A stretch of 64,000 nt of DNA from Cacconaster sp033811195. GTDB taxonomy: Bacteria > Bacteroidota > Bacteroidia > Bacteroidales > UBA932. The stretch lies in the NCBI GenBank assembly GCA_033811195.1, contig JAPXOZ010000003.1, positions 69,886 through 133,885 on the forward strand, given 5' to 3'. Shown here in pieces: positions 44,007-53,004 of the stretch. Position 1 is the stretch's first letter, and each line of letters opens with the position of its first letter. The translations under genes and the position numbers were made by a program. Below the pieces are notes generated by a model, which had not been told where the DNA came from, searched no databases, and was given only the letters and a program-made list of their open reading frames with translations.

Positions 44007-45023
44007 ATGCATACGGATTTGATAGGAAAAGATCTGAGGTATGGTCTCATCGGTAGTGGCAGTTGGGCAACTGCACTTGTCAAAGTATTGTCAGACACGG
44101 GCAATAGAGTCAACTGGTACATTCGAAATTCAGATAATATCGATTTCATAAAGGAATTTGGCCGCAACCGTTCCTATCTACGTTCTGCAGCATTAAAAAA
44201 GGATATGCTGGAGATGAGCGATGACATCAACGAGGTTGTTATCAATTCAGATGCTGTGATTTTCTGTATCCCCTCAGCATATTTTCTAGTCCAGATAAAG
44301 CCACTTGACAAGGAACTTCTTAGTGATAAGATCATCATATCAGCCACCAAAGGATTTGTATCAAACGATCATTTTACGGTAGCGGAGTATTTTCACAGAG
44401 TAATAGGCATACCTTTCGACAGGATTGTAGTCTTGAGTGGCCCTACGCATGCCGAAGAGGTGGCTATGGAAAAGTTGTCCTACCTTACATTTGCAAGCAA
44501 GCATATCGAAGTTTCGAGCAAGGTGGGCGAATCTTTCTCATCACACTATGTGAAGATTGTTTGCAGTACTGATATATATGGTGTGGAATATTCTGCTGCA
44601 ATGAAGAATGTCTATGCCGTTGCTGTTGGTCTTTGCCACTCCCTAGGCTACGGTGATAACTTCATTTCTGTCCTAGTGACCGGAGCCTATAATGAGATGG
44701 TGCGTTTTCTCAACTCAACCCATCCTGATTCCAGTCGTATTCCTTCACGTTCCGCCTATCTTGGCGATCTGCTTGTGACCTGTTATTCACAATTCAGTCG
44801 CAACCGCACCTTCGGAGGGATGATTGGCAAAGGTTACTCTGTGGTCTCGGCCCATACTGAGATGAACATGGTGGCGGAGGGCTATTATGCTACCAGATGT
44901 ATGTATGAGATTTCAAATAGGCTCAGTGTTGAGCTTCCTATCGTAAGCGCGATGTACCAGATTCTCTATGAAGAGAAAAGTCCCCATTATGTGGTGAATC
45001 ATCTAGCCTCAATTCTCCAGTAA
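44007..45023 (+). CDS. gpsA: Glycerol-3-phosphate dehydrogenase [NAD(P)+]
   Basis: Makes sn-glycerol-3-phosphate for phospholipids from dihydroxyacetone phosphate. 338 residues. Rossmann motif G-S-G-S-W-A-T-A (about 17-24). V-L-S-G-P-T-H-A-E-E-V and the catalytic-lysine region A-A-M-K-N-V-Y-A-V-A are present, as is the later S-R-N-R-T-F-G substrate-binding Arg region. Followed 26 bases later by pgi. Confidence 0.95.
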   Translation: MHTDLIGKDLRYGLIGSGSWATALVKVLSDTGNRVNWYIRNSDNIDFIKEFGRNRSYLRSAALKKDMLEMSDDINEVVINSDAVIFCIPSAYFLVQIKPLDKELLSDKIIISATKGFVSNDHFTVAEYFHRVIGIPFDRIVVLSGPTHAEEVAMEKLSYLTFASKHIEVSSKVGESFSSHYVKIVCSTDIYGVEYSAAMKNVYAVAVGLCHSLGYGDNFISVLVTGAYNEMVRFLNSTHPDSSRIPSRSAYLGDLLVTCYSQFSRNRTFGGMIGKGYSVVSAHTEMNMVAEGYYATRCMYEISNRLSVELPIVSAMYQILYEEKSPHYVVNHLASILQ

Positions 45024-45049
45024 ACCAACAGTACAAAATAGACAATATC

Positions 45050-46381
45050 ATGATAAATGTAGATTTGAAAGGGTGTTCAAGCTTTGTGAATGAAGAGCAG
45101 TTTGATAATTTTACTGCCAGAGCGCTTGAAGCTTTATCCATACTCGATACCGGCACCGGTGCTGGAAATGAATTTCTCGGGTGGAACCGACTTCCTTCGG
45201 AAATTACGCCGGAAATAATAGAGGATTATCTATCTGTTGTTGACAAATGGATTGAAATGGAGATAAATCTGATAGTTGTCATAGGTATAGGTGGGTCATA
45301 TCTTGGAGCAAAAGCTGCTATCGAAGCACTCTCACACTCTTTCCACCAAATGGGTCCATCCCGCGGTCCCAAGATAGTTTTTGCAGGTCACAATCTTTCT
45401 GAAGAGTATATTGCTGAATTGATGGATGTGGTTTCAGTCAAGAATCTTGCCTGTGTTGTGATTTCCAAGTCGGGTACAACTACGGAGCCGGCTGTAGTTT
45501 TCCGTTTGATCAAGAATTATATTGAAGAAACATATGGCCCTCAAGGGGCTCGCAAAAGGATTATTGCAATTACAGATAAGGAACGTGGAGCACTTAGGTT
45601 ACTCTCCAATCAAGAGGGTTACAAGACTTTTGTTATCGAAGAGAGCGTAGGGGGCCGTTTTTCCGTATTGACAGCGGTAGGATTGCTGCCTATAGCACTT
45701 GCCGGATTTGATATCGCGGAAATGGTAAGGGGAGCCGCCGATATGCAGAGTATATGCAGTAAGCCGATAAAGGAGAACCCCGCTGTCCGTTATGCAGCCA
45801 TGCGTAATGCACTTTATAACAGTGGAAAAAAAATCGAACTTCTTGTTGGATTTCACCCAAAATTTCACTATGTTAGCGAATGGTGGAAGCAGCTCTTTGG
45901 TGAGAGTGAAGGTAAGGGTGGCAAGGGTATATTTCCGGCATCGGTAAATTTTACCACTGATCTACATTCTCTGGGACAATATATACAGGATGGAGAGCGC
46001 ATCCTTTTTGAGACCTTTGTGGATGTGCGCACAATTCGTCGGAAAGTGGAAATCAGTTACGATAAGCAGAACCTTGACGGGCTCAATTATCTTGCAGGTA
46101 AGAATGTTGAATTTTGTAATAAGATGGCTCAACAGGGTACCATGTTAGCCCACAATGACGGTGGAGTGCCCACTATGGAAATCTCCATAGAAATGATTGA
46201 CGAATACTGTCTCGGCCAGCTTTTTTACTTTTTTGAAAAAGCCTGTGGCATAAGTGCCTACATGCTTGGTGTAAATCCTTTTGATCAGCCGGGAGTTGAG
46301 GATTACAAGAAAAATATGTTTGCTCTTCTAGGCAAGCCGGGGTATGAGCAGCAGGGTGAAGAGCTCCGCAAACGACTTTGA
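45050..46381 (+). CDS. pgi: Glucose-6-phosphate isomerase
   Basis: Glycolysis/gluconeogenesis, glucose-6-P to fructose-6-P. 443 residues, the shorter form found in Gram-positives and Bacteroidota. I-G-G-S-Y-L-G-A-K-A (about 81-90), the phosphate-binding S-K-S-G-T-T-T-E-P (about 138-146), the catalytic-base region around G-E-S-E-G-K-G-G-K-G, and the C-terminal N-P-F-D-Q-P-G-V-E are intact. Likely in one transcript with gpsA. Confidence 0.95.
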   Translation: MINVDLKGCSSFVNEEQFDNFTARALEALSILDTGTGAGNEFLGWNRLPSEITPEIIEDYLSVVDKWIEMEINLIVVIGIGGSYLGAKAAIEALSHSFHQMGPSRGPKIVFAGHNLSEEYIAELMDVVSVKNLACVVISKSGTTTEPAVVFRLIKNYIEETYGPQGARKRIIAITDKERGALRLLSNQEGYKTFVIEESVGGRFSVLTAVGLLPIALAGFDIAEMVRGAADMQSICSKPIKENPAVRYAAMRNALYNSGKKIELLVGFHPKFHYVSEWWKQLFGESEGKGGKGIFPASVNFTTDLHSLGQYIQDGERILFETFVDVRTIRRKVEISYDKQNLDGLNYLAGKNVEFCNKMAQQGTMLAHNDGGVPTMEISIEMIDEYCLGQLFYFFEKACGISAYMLGVNPFDQPGVEDYKKNMFALLGKPGYEQQGEELRKRL

Positions 46382-46397
46382 CACACATTCTATAATT

Positions 46398-47384
46398 ATG
46401 AAAACAAAATTCTTTTTAATTCTGCTTACAGCGGTATCTATTCTGGTTTCCTGTAACTTGAAGGTACAGACAGACCCTGAAGAGTGGGCTATAGTGTTGC
46501 ATGCGGGAGCAGGCGGCACCCAGGCAATGTCTGCAGAGGATGAGGCAGCTTACTGCATTTTTCTCAATGAAGCCCTGGAACAAGGCAAATCTATCCTTAT
46601 TTCAGGCGGCAGTGCGCTTGACGCCGTAGAAGCTACTGTTCTCTATCTCGAGGATTGTCCTCTTTTCAACGCTGGAAAAGGTGCTGTTATGACTTCAGAT
46701 GGGCGTCATGAACTTGATGCCTCAATAATGGATGGTCGTGACCTCTCGGCTGGTGCCGTTGCTGGTGTTACCGATATAAAGAACCCTATAAAAGCCGCAC
46801 GTTTGGTGATGGAGAAGACACCCCACGTGCTTCTTATTGGAGAGGGTGCTTCTTATTTTGCACGGGAGCAGGAGCTTGAGATTGTACCAAACTCCTATTT
46901 TACGACTGAGAGCAGTAAAATCGAGCTCGAAAAAGCTCTCGAAGAGAAAAGAACAGGTGCTCCGATAGGTACCGTGGGGTGCGTTGCTCTTGATAGTGAA
47001 GGCAATATTGCCGCCGCTACTTCCACGGGAGGCATGACCGGTAAGAAATGGGGCAGGGTAGGCGATGTGCCCATCATCGGTGCCTCTACGATTGCTGACA
47101 ATAACTTTGTAGGCGTTTCAAGTACGGGTCATGGTGAGCTCTGGATTCGCAGGTCCGTAGCACACGACATCTATGCCCTTATGGATTATAAAGGGCTTCC
47201 TCTTAAAGATGCAGTCCACGAGGTTATCTGGAACAAAATAGACAAGATGGAGGGCTCAGGAGGTGGCGTAATCTGCATAGACCGCTTCGGAAATATTGTA
47301 ATGGATTTTAATACACATATCATGTACCGAGCTTGGGCTAAAGCTTCAGGTGAATCCGGTGCTGCTGTAAACCGTAACCACTAA
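46398..47384 (+). CDS. Isoaspartyl peptidase/L-asparaginase, lipoprotein-type signal
   Basis: About 328 residues from the ATG at 46398. The signal peptide M-K-T-K-F-F-L-I-L-L ends at a lipobox (L-V-S-C, Cys at about 17), so it would be anchored in the periplasm or on the surface. Ntn-hydrolase core: H-A-G-A-G-G at about 36-41, N-A-G-K-G-A-V near 95, and the autoprocessing site with the nucleophile Thr in I-G-T-V-G-C-V-A (about 190). The C-terminal G-T-G-H-G-E-type substrate loop appears as S-T-G-H-G-E. It removes beta-aspartyl peptides or asparagine. An in-frame ATG at 46344 lies inside pgi and is rejected. Confidence 0.88.
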   Translation: MKTKFFLILLTAVSILVSCNLKVQTDPEEWAIVLHAGAGGTQAMSAEDEAAYCIFLNEALEQGKSILISGGSALDAVEATVLYLEDCPLFNAGKGAVMTSDGRHELDASIMDGRDLSAGAVAGVTDIKNPIKAARLVMEKTPHVLLIGEGASYFAREQELEIVPNSYFTTESSKIELEKALEEKRTGAPIGTVGCVALDSEGNIAAATSTGGMTGKKWGRVGDVPIIGASTIADNNFVGVSSTGHGELWIRRSVAHDIYALMDYKGLPLKDAVHEVIWNKIDKMEGSGGGVICIDRFGNIVMDFNTHIMYRAWAKASGESGAAVNRNH

Positions 47385-47404
47385 CCAACCAAATTATAAC
47401 CAAA

Positions 47405-47890
47405 ATGAAAAAATTAATTAATTATGCAGTTGTACTCCTGGCAGCTATTTCACTGGTAGGATGCGGTACACCAAAAGATGCTCCCGTTGATCTTAACGGG
47501 AACTGGACAATTACGGAACTGAATGGCCTTGACGAGACCGTTTCTCTCGAGGGAAATTTCTTCCAGTTTAATTCGGAAGAAGGGATTTTCTCCGCTTATC
47601 TCGGATGCAATAGTATTGCAGGTAAGTACCTATTTGAAGATCCCTCAATCACTTTTACCGATATTGCTCGCACAGAGATGGCGTGTGATAACATGAACTC
47701 TGAAGAGTTATTCTGCTATCTTATTGAGCAGGTTGCTCTATGTGCTGTAACAGAGGAAGGTTTTCTGCAGTTGAAGTCTGCTGAAGATGAGGTTCTCATT
47801 ACCCTTCAGAAAGTAGAGGAAGTAGAGGAAATAGAGGTTGTAGTAGAGGAGCAGACAGAGGAACAGCCTGAGGAGCCGGTAGAGGAGTAA
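47405..47890 (+). CDS. META domain-containing lipoprotein (HslJ-like)
   Basis: 161 residues. Lipoprotein signal with the lipobox cysteine at about 20 (S-L-V-G-C-G). A META domain follows (N-G-N-W-T-I-T-E-L-N-G...Y-L-G-C-N-S-I-A-G-K-Y), the fold shared with HslJ. The last ~30 residues are almost wholly Val/Glu/Gln/Pro with a strongly acidic character. The role is unknown; META proteins are linked to stress and antibiotic tolerance in enterobacteria, which cannot be transferred safely. It follows the isoaspartyl peptidase gene at 20 bases. Confidence 0.8.
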   Translation: MKKLINYAVVLLAAISLVGCGTPKDAPVDLNGNWTITELNGLDETVSLEGNFFQFNSEEGIFSAYLGCNSIAGKYLFEDPSITFTDIARTEMACDNMNSEELFCYLIEQVALCAVTEEGFLQLKSAEDEVLITLQKVEEVEEIEVVVEEQTEEQPEEPVEE

Positions 47891-47931
47891 ACTGACATCT
47901 GACAGAGAATTAGTAAATGATATTGACACTT

Positions 47932-47957
47932 CCCTGAGTTTCGATAAAACCTCGGGG
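47932..47957 (+). terminator. Possible terminator after the META-domain gene
   Basis: CCCTGAG-TTT, loop CGAT, AAA-(A)C-CTCGGGG with one bulge and one GT pair. The following bases are only moderately T-rich. Confidence 0.4.
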
Positions 47958-47998
47958 GTTAATTCTTTGATAATTTCTCTATATATCACAACTATTTG

Positions 47999-48044
47999 AA
48001 GGTCTACGACACTCGTGTTGTAGACCTTTATTCCTTTCTTTTTG
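47999..48044 (+). terminator. Strong hairpin terminator just upstream of the RsmI-like gene
   Basis: AAGGTCTACGACAC (47999-48012) pairs with GTGTTGTAGACCTT (48015-48028): 14 pairs with one GT, a tiny loop, and then TATTCCTTTCTTTTTG. It ends 17 bases before the -7 element of the next gene. Confidence 0.6.
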
Positions 48045-48045
48045 C

Positions 48046-48053
48046 TACCTTTG
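48046..48053 (+). promoter_or_regulatory. Predicted -7 element of the RsmI-like gene
   Basis: TACCTTTG matches TAnnTTTG and ends five bases before the ATG at 48059, so the mRNA would have little or no leader. Confidence 0.5.
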
Positions 48054-48058
48054 CTTCA

Positions 48059-48760
48059 ATGAAATCCAGACTCCATCTGATACCCGCTCCTCTTGGTGGA
48101 GACGACCCTCGGGATGTGCTGCCCGCTCCACTTTTCGAGGTCATTGGCTCATTGAAGCTCTTTTTTGTTGAGGAACTTCGTACTGCCCGCAGATTTCTCT
48201 CAAAGGCGGGATTGAAGGGACAAATTGATAATATTACTTTCTATGAGCTCAATGAACATACTGCTCGTGAACAAATAGAGGGATATTTAGAGTTCCTTAA
48301 AGAGCAGGAGGCAGGACTGATCTCGGAGGCTGGACTTCCTGCAGTTGCCGATCCCGGTGCACTGCTGGTTGAACTTGCGCATAAGCATGATGTCGAAGTT
48401 GTGCCTTATGTGGGACCCTCTTCGTTGATGATGGCCTTGATGGCTTCCGGAATGAACGGACAATGCTTCGCCTTTACCGGTTATCTGCCGATTAAAAAGC
48501 AGGAACGCAAAGCCAGAATTGAGCAACTCGAAAAAATCTCACGCCAGCTGCAGCAGACTCAGATCATCATTGAAACACCCTATCGCAACGACTCTTTGAT
48601 GGAAGATCTGCTCGCTTGCTGCCAAGAGACAACCAGTATCTGTATCGCAGCTGATTTAACCCTACCTGAGCAATACATTCGAACTCGAACTGTGGCTGGT
48701 TGGAAAAAGTTTCCGATGACTATTGGCAAGCGTCCCTGTGTATTTGTACTTCAGGCATAA
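48059..48760 (+). CDS. RsmI-like SAM-dependent methyltransferase (tetrapyrrole methylase family)
   Basis: About 233 residues from the ATG at 48059; the TTG at 47996 lies in the terminator hairpin. Tetrapyrrole-methylase fold: M-K-S-R-L-H-L-I-P-A-P-L-G at the N-terminus, the S-E-A-G-L-P-A-V-A-D-P-G motif (RsmI has S-D-A-G-T-P-x-I-S-D-P-G) at about 97-108, G-P-S-S-L-M-M-A-L-M-A-S-G at about 125-137, and E-T-P-Y-R near 180. RsmI methylates the ribose of C1402 in 16S rRNA. The relaxed motifs put this protein in a sister group, so the exact target is uncertain. Confidence 0.82.
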   Translation: MKSRLHLIPAPLGGDDPRDVLPAPLFEVIGSLKLFFVEELRTARRFLSKAGLKGQIDNITFYELNEHTAREQIEGYLEFLKEQEAGLISEAGLPAVADPGALLVELAHKHDVEVVPYVGPSSLMMALMASGMNGQCFAFTGYLPIKKQERKARIEQLEKISRQLQQTQIIIETPYRNDSLMEDLLACCQETTSICIAADLTLPEQYIRTRTVAGWKKFPMTIGKRPCVFVLQA

Positions 48761-48771
48761 AGCGAAGAATT

Positions 48772-49125
48772 ATGGAAGCAAAATTGAAACTTGAAAATAT
48801 GGAGTTCTACTCTTACCACGGCTGTCTTGAGCATGAGCGTAAGGTAGGTAACCGCTTTAGAGTGGACTTCGAGTGCATTTATCCCGTAATGGCAGCTGCT
48901 GAATCGGACAATCTTGATTATGCTCCCGATTATTCGCAAATCTATGCCTTGATAGACCGTGAGATGGCACAACCCTCCAATCTTCTTGAAAACGTAGCAT
49001 ATCGCATCCTCAATTCAGTGCGCAATGAGTTTCCTCTAATCACAAGTGCCAGTATAACAGTATACAAATACAATCCGCCGGTGGGAGGTCAAGTTCATAC
49101 CTCTTCCATTACTCTGAACTACTGA
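48772..49125 (+). CDS. folB: Dihydroneopterin aldolase
   Basis: Folate synthesis: 7,8-dihydroneopterin to 6-hydroxymethyl-dihydropterin plus glycolaldehyde. 117 residues from the ATG at 48772 (M-E-A-K-L-K-L), the normal family length. F-Y-S-Y-H-G-C-L-E-H-E-R and the catalytic-site region with Glu (L-E-N-V-A) and the C-terminal V-Y-K-Y-N-P-P Lys are intact. The gene begins 11 bases after the RsmI-like stop and ends six bases before mtaB. Confidence 0.93.
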   Translation: MEAKLKLENMEFYSYHGCLEHERKVGNRFRVDFECIYPVMAAAESDNLDYAPDYSQIYALIDREMAQPSNLLENVAYRILNSVRNEFPLITSASITVYKYNPPVGGQVHTSSITLNY

Positions 49126-49131
49126 TATCTG

Positions 49132-50424
49132 ATGGAGAGTACGACCAAACATACGGTTGCATTTGCTACTCTTGGGTGTAAATTGAATTTTGCAGAGACC
49201 TCTACTATCGCTAGGTCCTTCGCAGCTGCAGGATATCGTAAGGTGAGTGCCAATAGTCCCGCTGATATCTATGTAGTCAATACCTGTTCAGTTACCGAAC
49301 ACTCCGATAAAAAGTGTCGGAATATCATACGCAAACTTCACAAACTTTCACCTAATGCTTTGATTGGGGTTACAGGTTGCTATGCGCAGCTAAAGCCTCA
49401 GGAGGTGCTGCAAATTGAGGGTGTGACAGCGCTCTTCGGAACTTCACACAGAGGTGAGGTTTTTGAAACACTTCACAGGATGCTACATGAACGCAGGAGA
49501 GGAGAGAAGATTACTATGACTTCTCCAATAGAGGTGGTAAAGTCTATTTTTCCTGCATATTCTTCAGGGGATAGGACGCGTTCTTTTCTCAAGGTACAGG
49601 ATGGTTGCGACTACCATTGTGCTTATTGTACAGTGCCTTTGGCGCGGGGTGAGAGCCGCAACGTTCCAATTTCTAATCTGGTTTCACAAGCTGAAGAGAT
49701 CGCTTCTACCGGCATAGTTGAGATTGTTCTGACGGGGGTGAATACAGGTGATTTCGGCAAAAGTAATGGAGAGTCCTTCCTTGAATTACTTAAGCAACTC
49801 GATAGGGTGGAGGCTATCTCCCGATACAGGATTTCCTCTATTGAGCCTAATCTTCTTACGGAAGAGATAGTGGAATGGATAGCTTCCGGTTCAAAATTCC
49901 TTCCACATTTTCATATTCCTATTCAGTCAGGGTGTGACACAGTGCTGAAAAGGATGCGCCGCCGCTATACGACTACCCTTTTTGAATCCCGTATTGAAAT
50001 GATCAGAGATAAGATGGAATCACCTGAGCAGCGCTTCAGCAGGGTATTCTTCGGTATAGATGTAATAGTGGGATTCCCTGGAGAAACTGATGAAGAATTT
50101 GAGCAGACCTATAGATTTCTCGAAAAAATAAAACCGGCATTTCTGCATATATTTCCCTATTCGAGGAGAGCCGGAACTCCGGCAGCCCTTATGCCGGACC
50201 AGGTGCAGGAGAGCGTAAAAAGAGTACGTGCGGCACGTTTAAAGGAGCTTTCCGACAGGTTGAATGCGGAATTTTGTGCTGCCAACAGAGGTCGCACGTT
50301 GCCCGTGCTTTTCGAGAGTACCCGTAAGGGAGGCGTGATGTTGGGTTATACGGACAATTATATAAAGATAGAGCGCCCATACGATCCGGCGCTTATCGGC
50401 AAGATTTCGCAGGTAACGCTCTAA
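49132..50424 (+). CDS. mtaB: tRNA ct6A/t6A37 methylthiotransferase MtaB
   Basis: Radical SAM enzyme that adds a methylthio group to t6A37 of tRNA. 430 residues. N-terminal UPF0004 domain with T-L-G-C-K-L-N, N-T-C-S-V-T and V-T-G-C-Y-A-Q cysteines that bind the auxiliary cluster. Radical SAM motif C-x3-C-x2-C in D-G-C-D-Y-H-C-A-Y-C (about 156-165). Central H-F-H-I-P-I-Q-S-G and V-G-F-P-G-E-T follow, and a short C-terminal TRAM-like region. The K-L-N-F-A-E sequence after the first Cys favours MtaB over MiaB. Convergent with the C69 dipeptidase (18 bases). Confidence 0.92.
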   Translation: MESTTKHTVAFATLGCKLNFAETSTIARSFAAAGYRKVSANSPADIYVVNTCSVTEHSDKKCRNIIRKLHKLSPNALIGVTGCYAQLKPQEVLQIEGVTALFGTSHRGEVFETLHRMLHERRRGEKITMTSPIEVVKSIFPAYSSGDRTRSFLKVQDGCDYHCAYCTVPLARGESRNVPISNLVSQAEEIASTGIVEIVLTGVNTGDFGKSNGESFLELLKQLDRVEAISRYRISSIEPNLLTEEIVEWIASGSKFLPHFHIPIQSGCDTVLKRMRRRYTTTLFESRIEMIRDKMESPEQRFSRVFFGIDVIVGFPGETDEEFEQTYRFLEKIKPAFLHIFPYSRRAGTPAALMPDQVQESVKRVRAARLKELSDRLNAEFCAANRGRTLPVLFESTRKGGVMLGYTDNYIKIERPYDPALIGKISQVTL

Positions 50425-50442
50425 GTCTCTACCTTACGATAA

Positions 50443-52110
50443 TTATTTCACCACTTTTATCTTTTCCCCGATATCATTGACTATCGCACGTTTAAAGCGC
50501 TCGTTGTAGCCCTTCTGAATGGGCCCTGGAGGGATTGTAGCGGAGTGTCCATTGGTGATGAAAGCTCCATTTTCATCCTGACGTTTGGTATTGCCGTCAA
50601 TATATTTCACGAGGAGATATTTGTCAAGATTATTCCACTTGTCAAATAGCGCATCAGCTTCTTTTGTAGAAAATGATGTTAGGTATTTGATGGCTCTTCT
50701 AGGAGATTTTTTGTGTAGAATAAGTGCTTGTTCATCTGCAGAGGAGATTTTTTCTACCATTTCCTTTTCGTGAGCTCGAACAATGGAGACAACCTCAGCA
50801 CCGATTTCGTCATAGCGTAGATATGCAAACTGTGCAATTCGGTTTGTAAGCCAGAACATTGAGGTAGGGGAATATTCGATCATACTGCCATTTCCGAGGG
50901 CATAATGTTCCGAGATGTCCGTTGAAGAGGAGTAAACAGGTGTCAGAGGCGAAGTACCAGCATCATCCACAGCAAACCAAAATATGCCTCCTATTGCATC
51001 AGGAAGCCAGTTTCGGGCTTGTCCGACAAACCAAAATCCTGTCTGTTGAGTGGCAATTGCCCTTTCATTGATATACTCCTCACCATCGATTTCAAAGCTC
51101 ATTGGTCTCCAACGATAGGGAAGTGTGTTTCCGCCTGCACCTATGTCGTTGCGCATATCGAAGGGTGTATCTTCAAAATGGTCCCTCATCATATCCGCTA
51201 CCATATTAACGGATAGTTTATGTTTCGCCTTGACAGAGAGGGGCAGTCTGTTTTTAGGATTGTGACCTGAAGCATGATCGATATATTTCGACATATCCTC
51301 AGCACCGTGTTTGTGGAAAAAACTCCAGACTCTCGCTTCACAACCTCTCATTGCACCAAAATCGAGCGGACAATAGGTGTCCGCGAAGCTGAAATCCTCA
51401 TCTTTACCCTCATATAGTCCCAGTTCTCTGGCATGTGAGATTACATCCGGCGAATAGAGGCAGTTTTCAGGATCGTTAAGCGGGAATGTAGTGATACGGG
51501 CGCAGTTGGCATGAGCCGAGATATGGCCGTCAGGTATACGTACGGCCACCCATACTGCACCCTTACGAATATTCACGCCATTTACGACTTCTGGCTTGCG
51601 TGCGATGATTTCCAATATCCAGGCCTCATTAGGATCAGCTATGGAGATAGATTCTCCAACCGAGGCGTAACCATATTGATCGGCAAGTGAGGTGTACAGA
51701 GCAATTGCTTCGCGTGCAGTTCGTGCTCTTTGAAGGGTGATATATATTAGTGACCCATAATCGAGTATGGCATCGGGGTCCACGAGTTCTTCCAGGCCAC
51801 CCCAGGTAGATTCACCTATTATGAGCTGGTGCTCGTTCATATTACCGATGACATTGTATGTCTTTTCAACCTGAGGTATTGTGCCAAGGTAACGGTCTTT
51901 GCCCCATTCGTATATCGGAAGCATTGTGCCGGCCCTATGTTTCGCTGCGGGGTAGTGGACCAGCGTACCATATCTGGTATGGCTGTCAGCGGCGTATGTT
52001 ACCATCACGGAGCCGTCTGTTGAGGCACCTTTGGTGATGATGAGGTTTGTACAAGCAAATCCCGTAATTGTCAGGAGTAGAAGCGCGAATGTAAGTAGTG
52101 TACGTTTCAT
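50443..52110 (-). CDS. C69/U34 family dipeptidase
   Basis: 555 residues. N-terminal nucleophile hydrolase of the PepD-A type. The signal peptide (M-K-R-T-L-L-T-F-A) ends directly before Cys20 in F-A-C-T-N-L-I-I-T-K-G-A-S, which would be both the processed N-terminus and the nucleophile. A-D-S-H, E-S-T-W-G-G and I-A-D-P-N-E-A-W-I-L-E-I match the family. It probably works in the periplasm on dipeptides. Its start is nine bases after the stop of the PhnP-like gene, suggesting an operon. Confidence 0.9.
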   Translation of the reverse strand: MKRTLLTFALLLLTITGFACTNLIITKGASTDGSVMVTYAADSHTRYGTLVHYPAAKHRAGTMLPIYEWGKDRYLGTIPQVEKTYNVIGNMNEHQLIIGESTWGGLEELVDPDAILDYGSLIYITLQRARTAREAIALYTSLADQYGYASVGESISIADPNEAWILEIIARKPEVVNGVNIRKGAVWVAVRIPDGHISAHANCARITTFPLNDPENCLYSPDVISHARELGLYEGKDEDFSFADTYCPLDFGAMRGCEARVWSFFHKHGAEDMSKYIDHASGHNPKNRLPLSVKAKHKLSVNMVADMMRDHFEDTPFDMRNDIGAGGNTLPYRWRPMSFEIDGEEYINERAIATQQTGFWFVGQARNWLPDAIGGIFWFAVDDAGTSPLTPVYSSSTDISEHYALGNGSMIEYSPTSMFWLTNRIAQFAYLRYDEIGAEVVSIVRAHEKEMVEKISSADEQALILHKKSPRRAIKYLTSFSTKEADALFDKWNNLDKYLLVKYIDGNTKRQDENGAFITNGHSATIPPGPIQKGYNERFKRAIVNDIGEKIKVVK

Positions 52111-52119
52111 AATCTATTA

Positions 52120-52911
52120 TCAAAATTCAATTGTGAGCCCGTCATACGCCGGCTCTATACTGAAGGGTTGTGCGGATAGTTCATTTTTAAGCTGCGCGTG
52201 CAGAGGCAGCTGGTGTGAAAGGTGTGTAAGGAAGGAACGTTTCGCTCCAACTTTTTTAGCAACTTCGATGGCTTCTGGCAACGAGTAATGGGAGATATGT
52301 GTCGTGTGTTTAACCGTATTGATGACAAAGAGCGAAGCACCTGTAAGTTTGTCATACTCTTCATCTGCAATGAAATTGGCGTCGGTGATATATACAAGAC
52401 TACCTATGCGGAATCCCAATATAGGGAGTCGGTAATGCATTACCCTGATAGGGGTAATTGTGACCTTCTTTCCGTTGCTCCCTGTCACTGTGAAAGGGGT
52501 ATTATTAATAATTTTTATGTTGAATTCGGGAACTCCGGGGTATTTATGTTGAGCAAAAACATAGGAATACTCCATTCGGAGAGATTGCTCTACTCGCTTT
52601 TCACAATAAATAGGTACGGCGCATTTCTCAAGGTAATTGAGAGCGCGCACATCGTCAAGTCCACCTGTGTGATCTTTGTGTTGATGTGTTAGGAGGATTG
52701 CATCCAGATGCGAAATCTTTTCCCGAAGCATCTGTTGCCTAAAGTCAGGTCCTGCATCTATGAGAATTGAAACTCCCTCATATGTCACTAGAGCCGAAGT
52801 CCTGAGTCTTTGGTCTCTCGCATCAGTGGAAGAGCAAACCTCGCATCCGCATCCTATCATAGGCACACCCTGTGACGTGCCTGTACCTAAAAATGTAATA
52901 GTGTTGCCCAT
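52120..52911 (-). CDS. PhnP-like MBL-fold metallohydrolase
   Basis: 263 residues from the ATG at 52911; the frame is open upstream into the heptad block but that part is unlike the family. Begins with G-T-I/T-F-L-G-T-G-T-S-Q-G-V-P-M-I-G-C-G-C-x-V-C-S, the structural zinc cysteines of the PhnP subgroup. The metal site L-T-H-Q-H-K-D-H-T-G-G (H-x-H-x-D-H) is intact, with later D-A (V-Y-I-T-D-A-N-F) and T-H-L-S-H ligands. PhnP is a cyclic ribose phosphodiesterase; there is no phosphonate operon here, so another phosphodiester substrate is possible. Confidence 0.85.
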   Translation of the reverse strand: MGNTITFLGTGTSQGVPMIGCGCEVCSSTDARDQRLRTSALVTYEGVSILIDAGPDFRQQMLREKISHLDAILLTHQHKDHTGGLDDVRALNYLEKCAVPIYCEKRVEQSLRMEYSYVFAQHKYPGVPEFNIKIINNTPFTVTGSNGKKVTITPIRVMHYRLPILGFRIGSLVYITDANFIADEEYDKLTGASLFVINTVKHTTHISHYSLPEAIEVAKKVGAKRSFLTHLSHQLPLHAQLKNELSAQPFSIEPAYDGLTIEF

Positions 52912-52917
52912 GACCGA

Positions 52918-52925
52918 CAAAATTA
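52918..52925 (-). promoter_or_regulatory. Predicted -7 element of the PhnP-like gene
   Basis: TAATTTTG on the minus strand, six bases before the ATG at 52911. The upstream -33 position falls inside or next to the heptad block at 52940-53002. Confidence 0.45.
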
Positions 52926-52939
52926 CTAAAAAAATCCAA

Positions 52940-53002
52940 GTTACGAGTTGCGCGGTACGGAGTACGTGGTGCGAGTTGCGTTGTGACTCATTGCGCATAG
53001 CG
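52940..53002. repeat. Heptad block between the araC-type and PhnP-like genes
   Basis: Nine units in one register: GTTACGA, GTTGCGC, GGTACGG, AGTACGT, GGTGCGA, GTTGCGT, TGTGACT, CATTGCG, CATAGCG. It fills the gap between the stop of the AraC-type gene and the promoter of the next gene. Confidence 0.7.
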
Positions 53003-53004
53003 CA

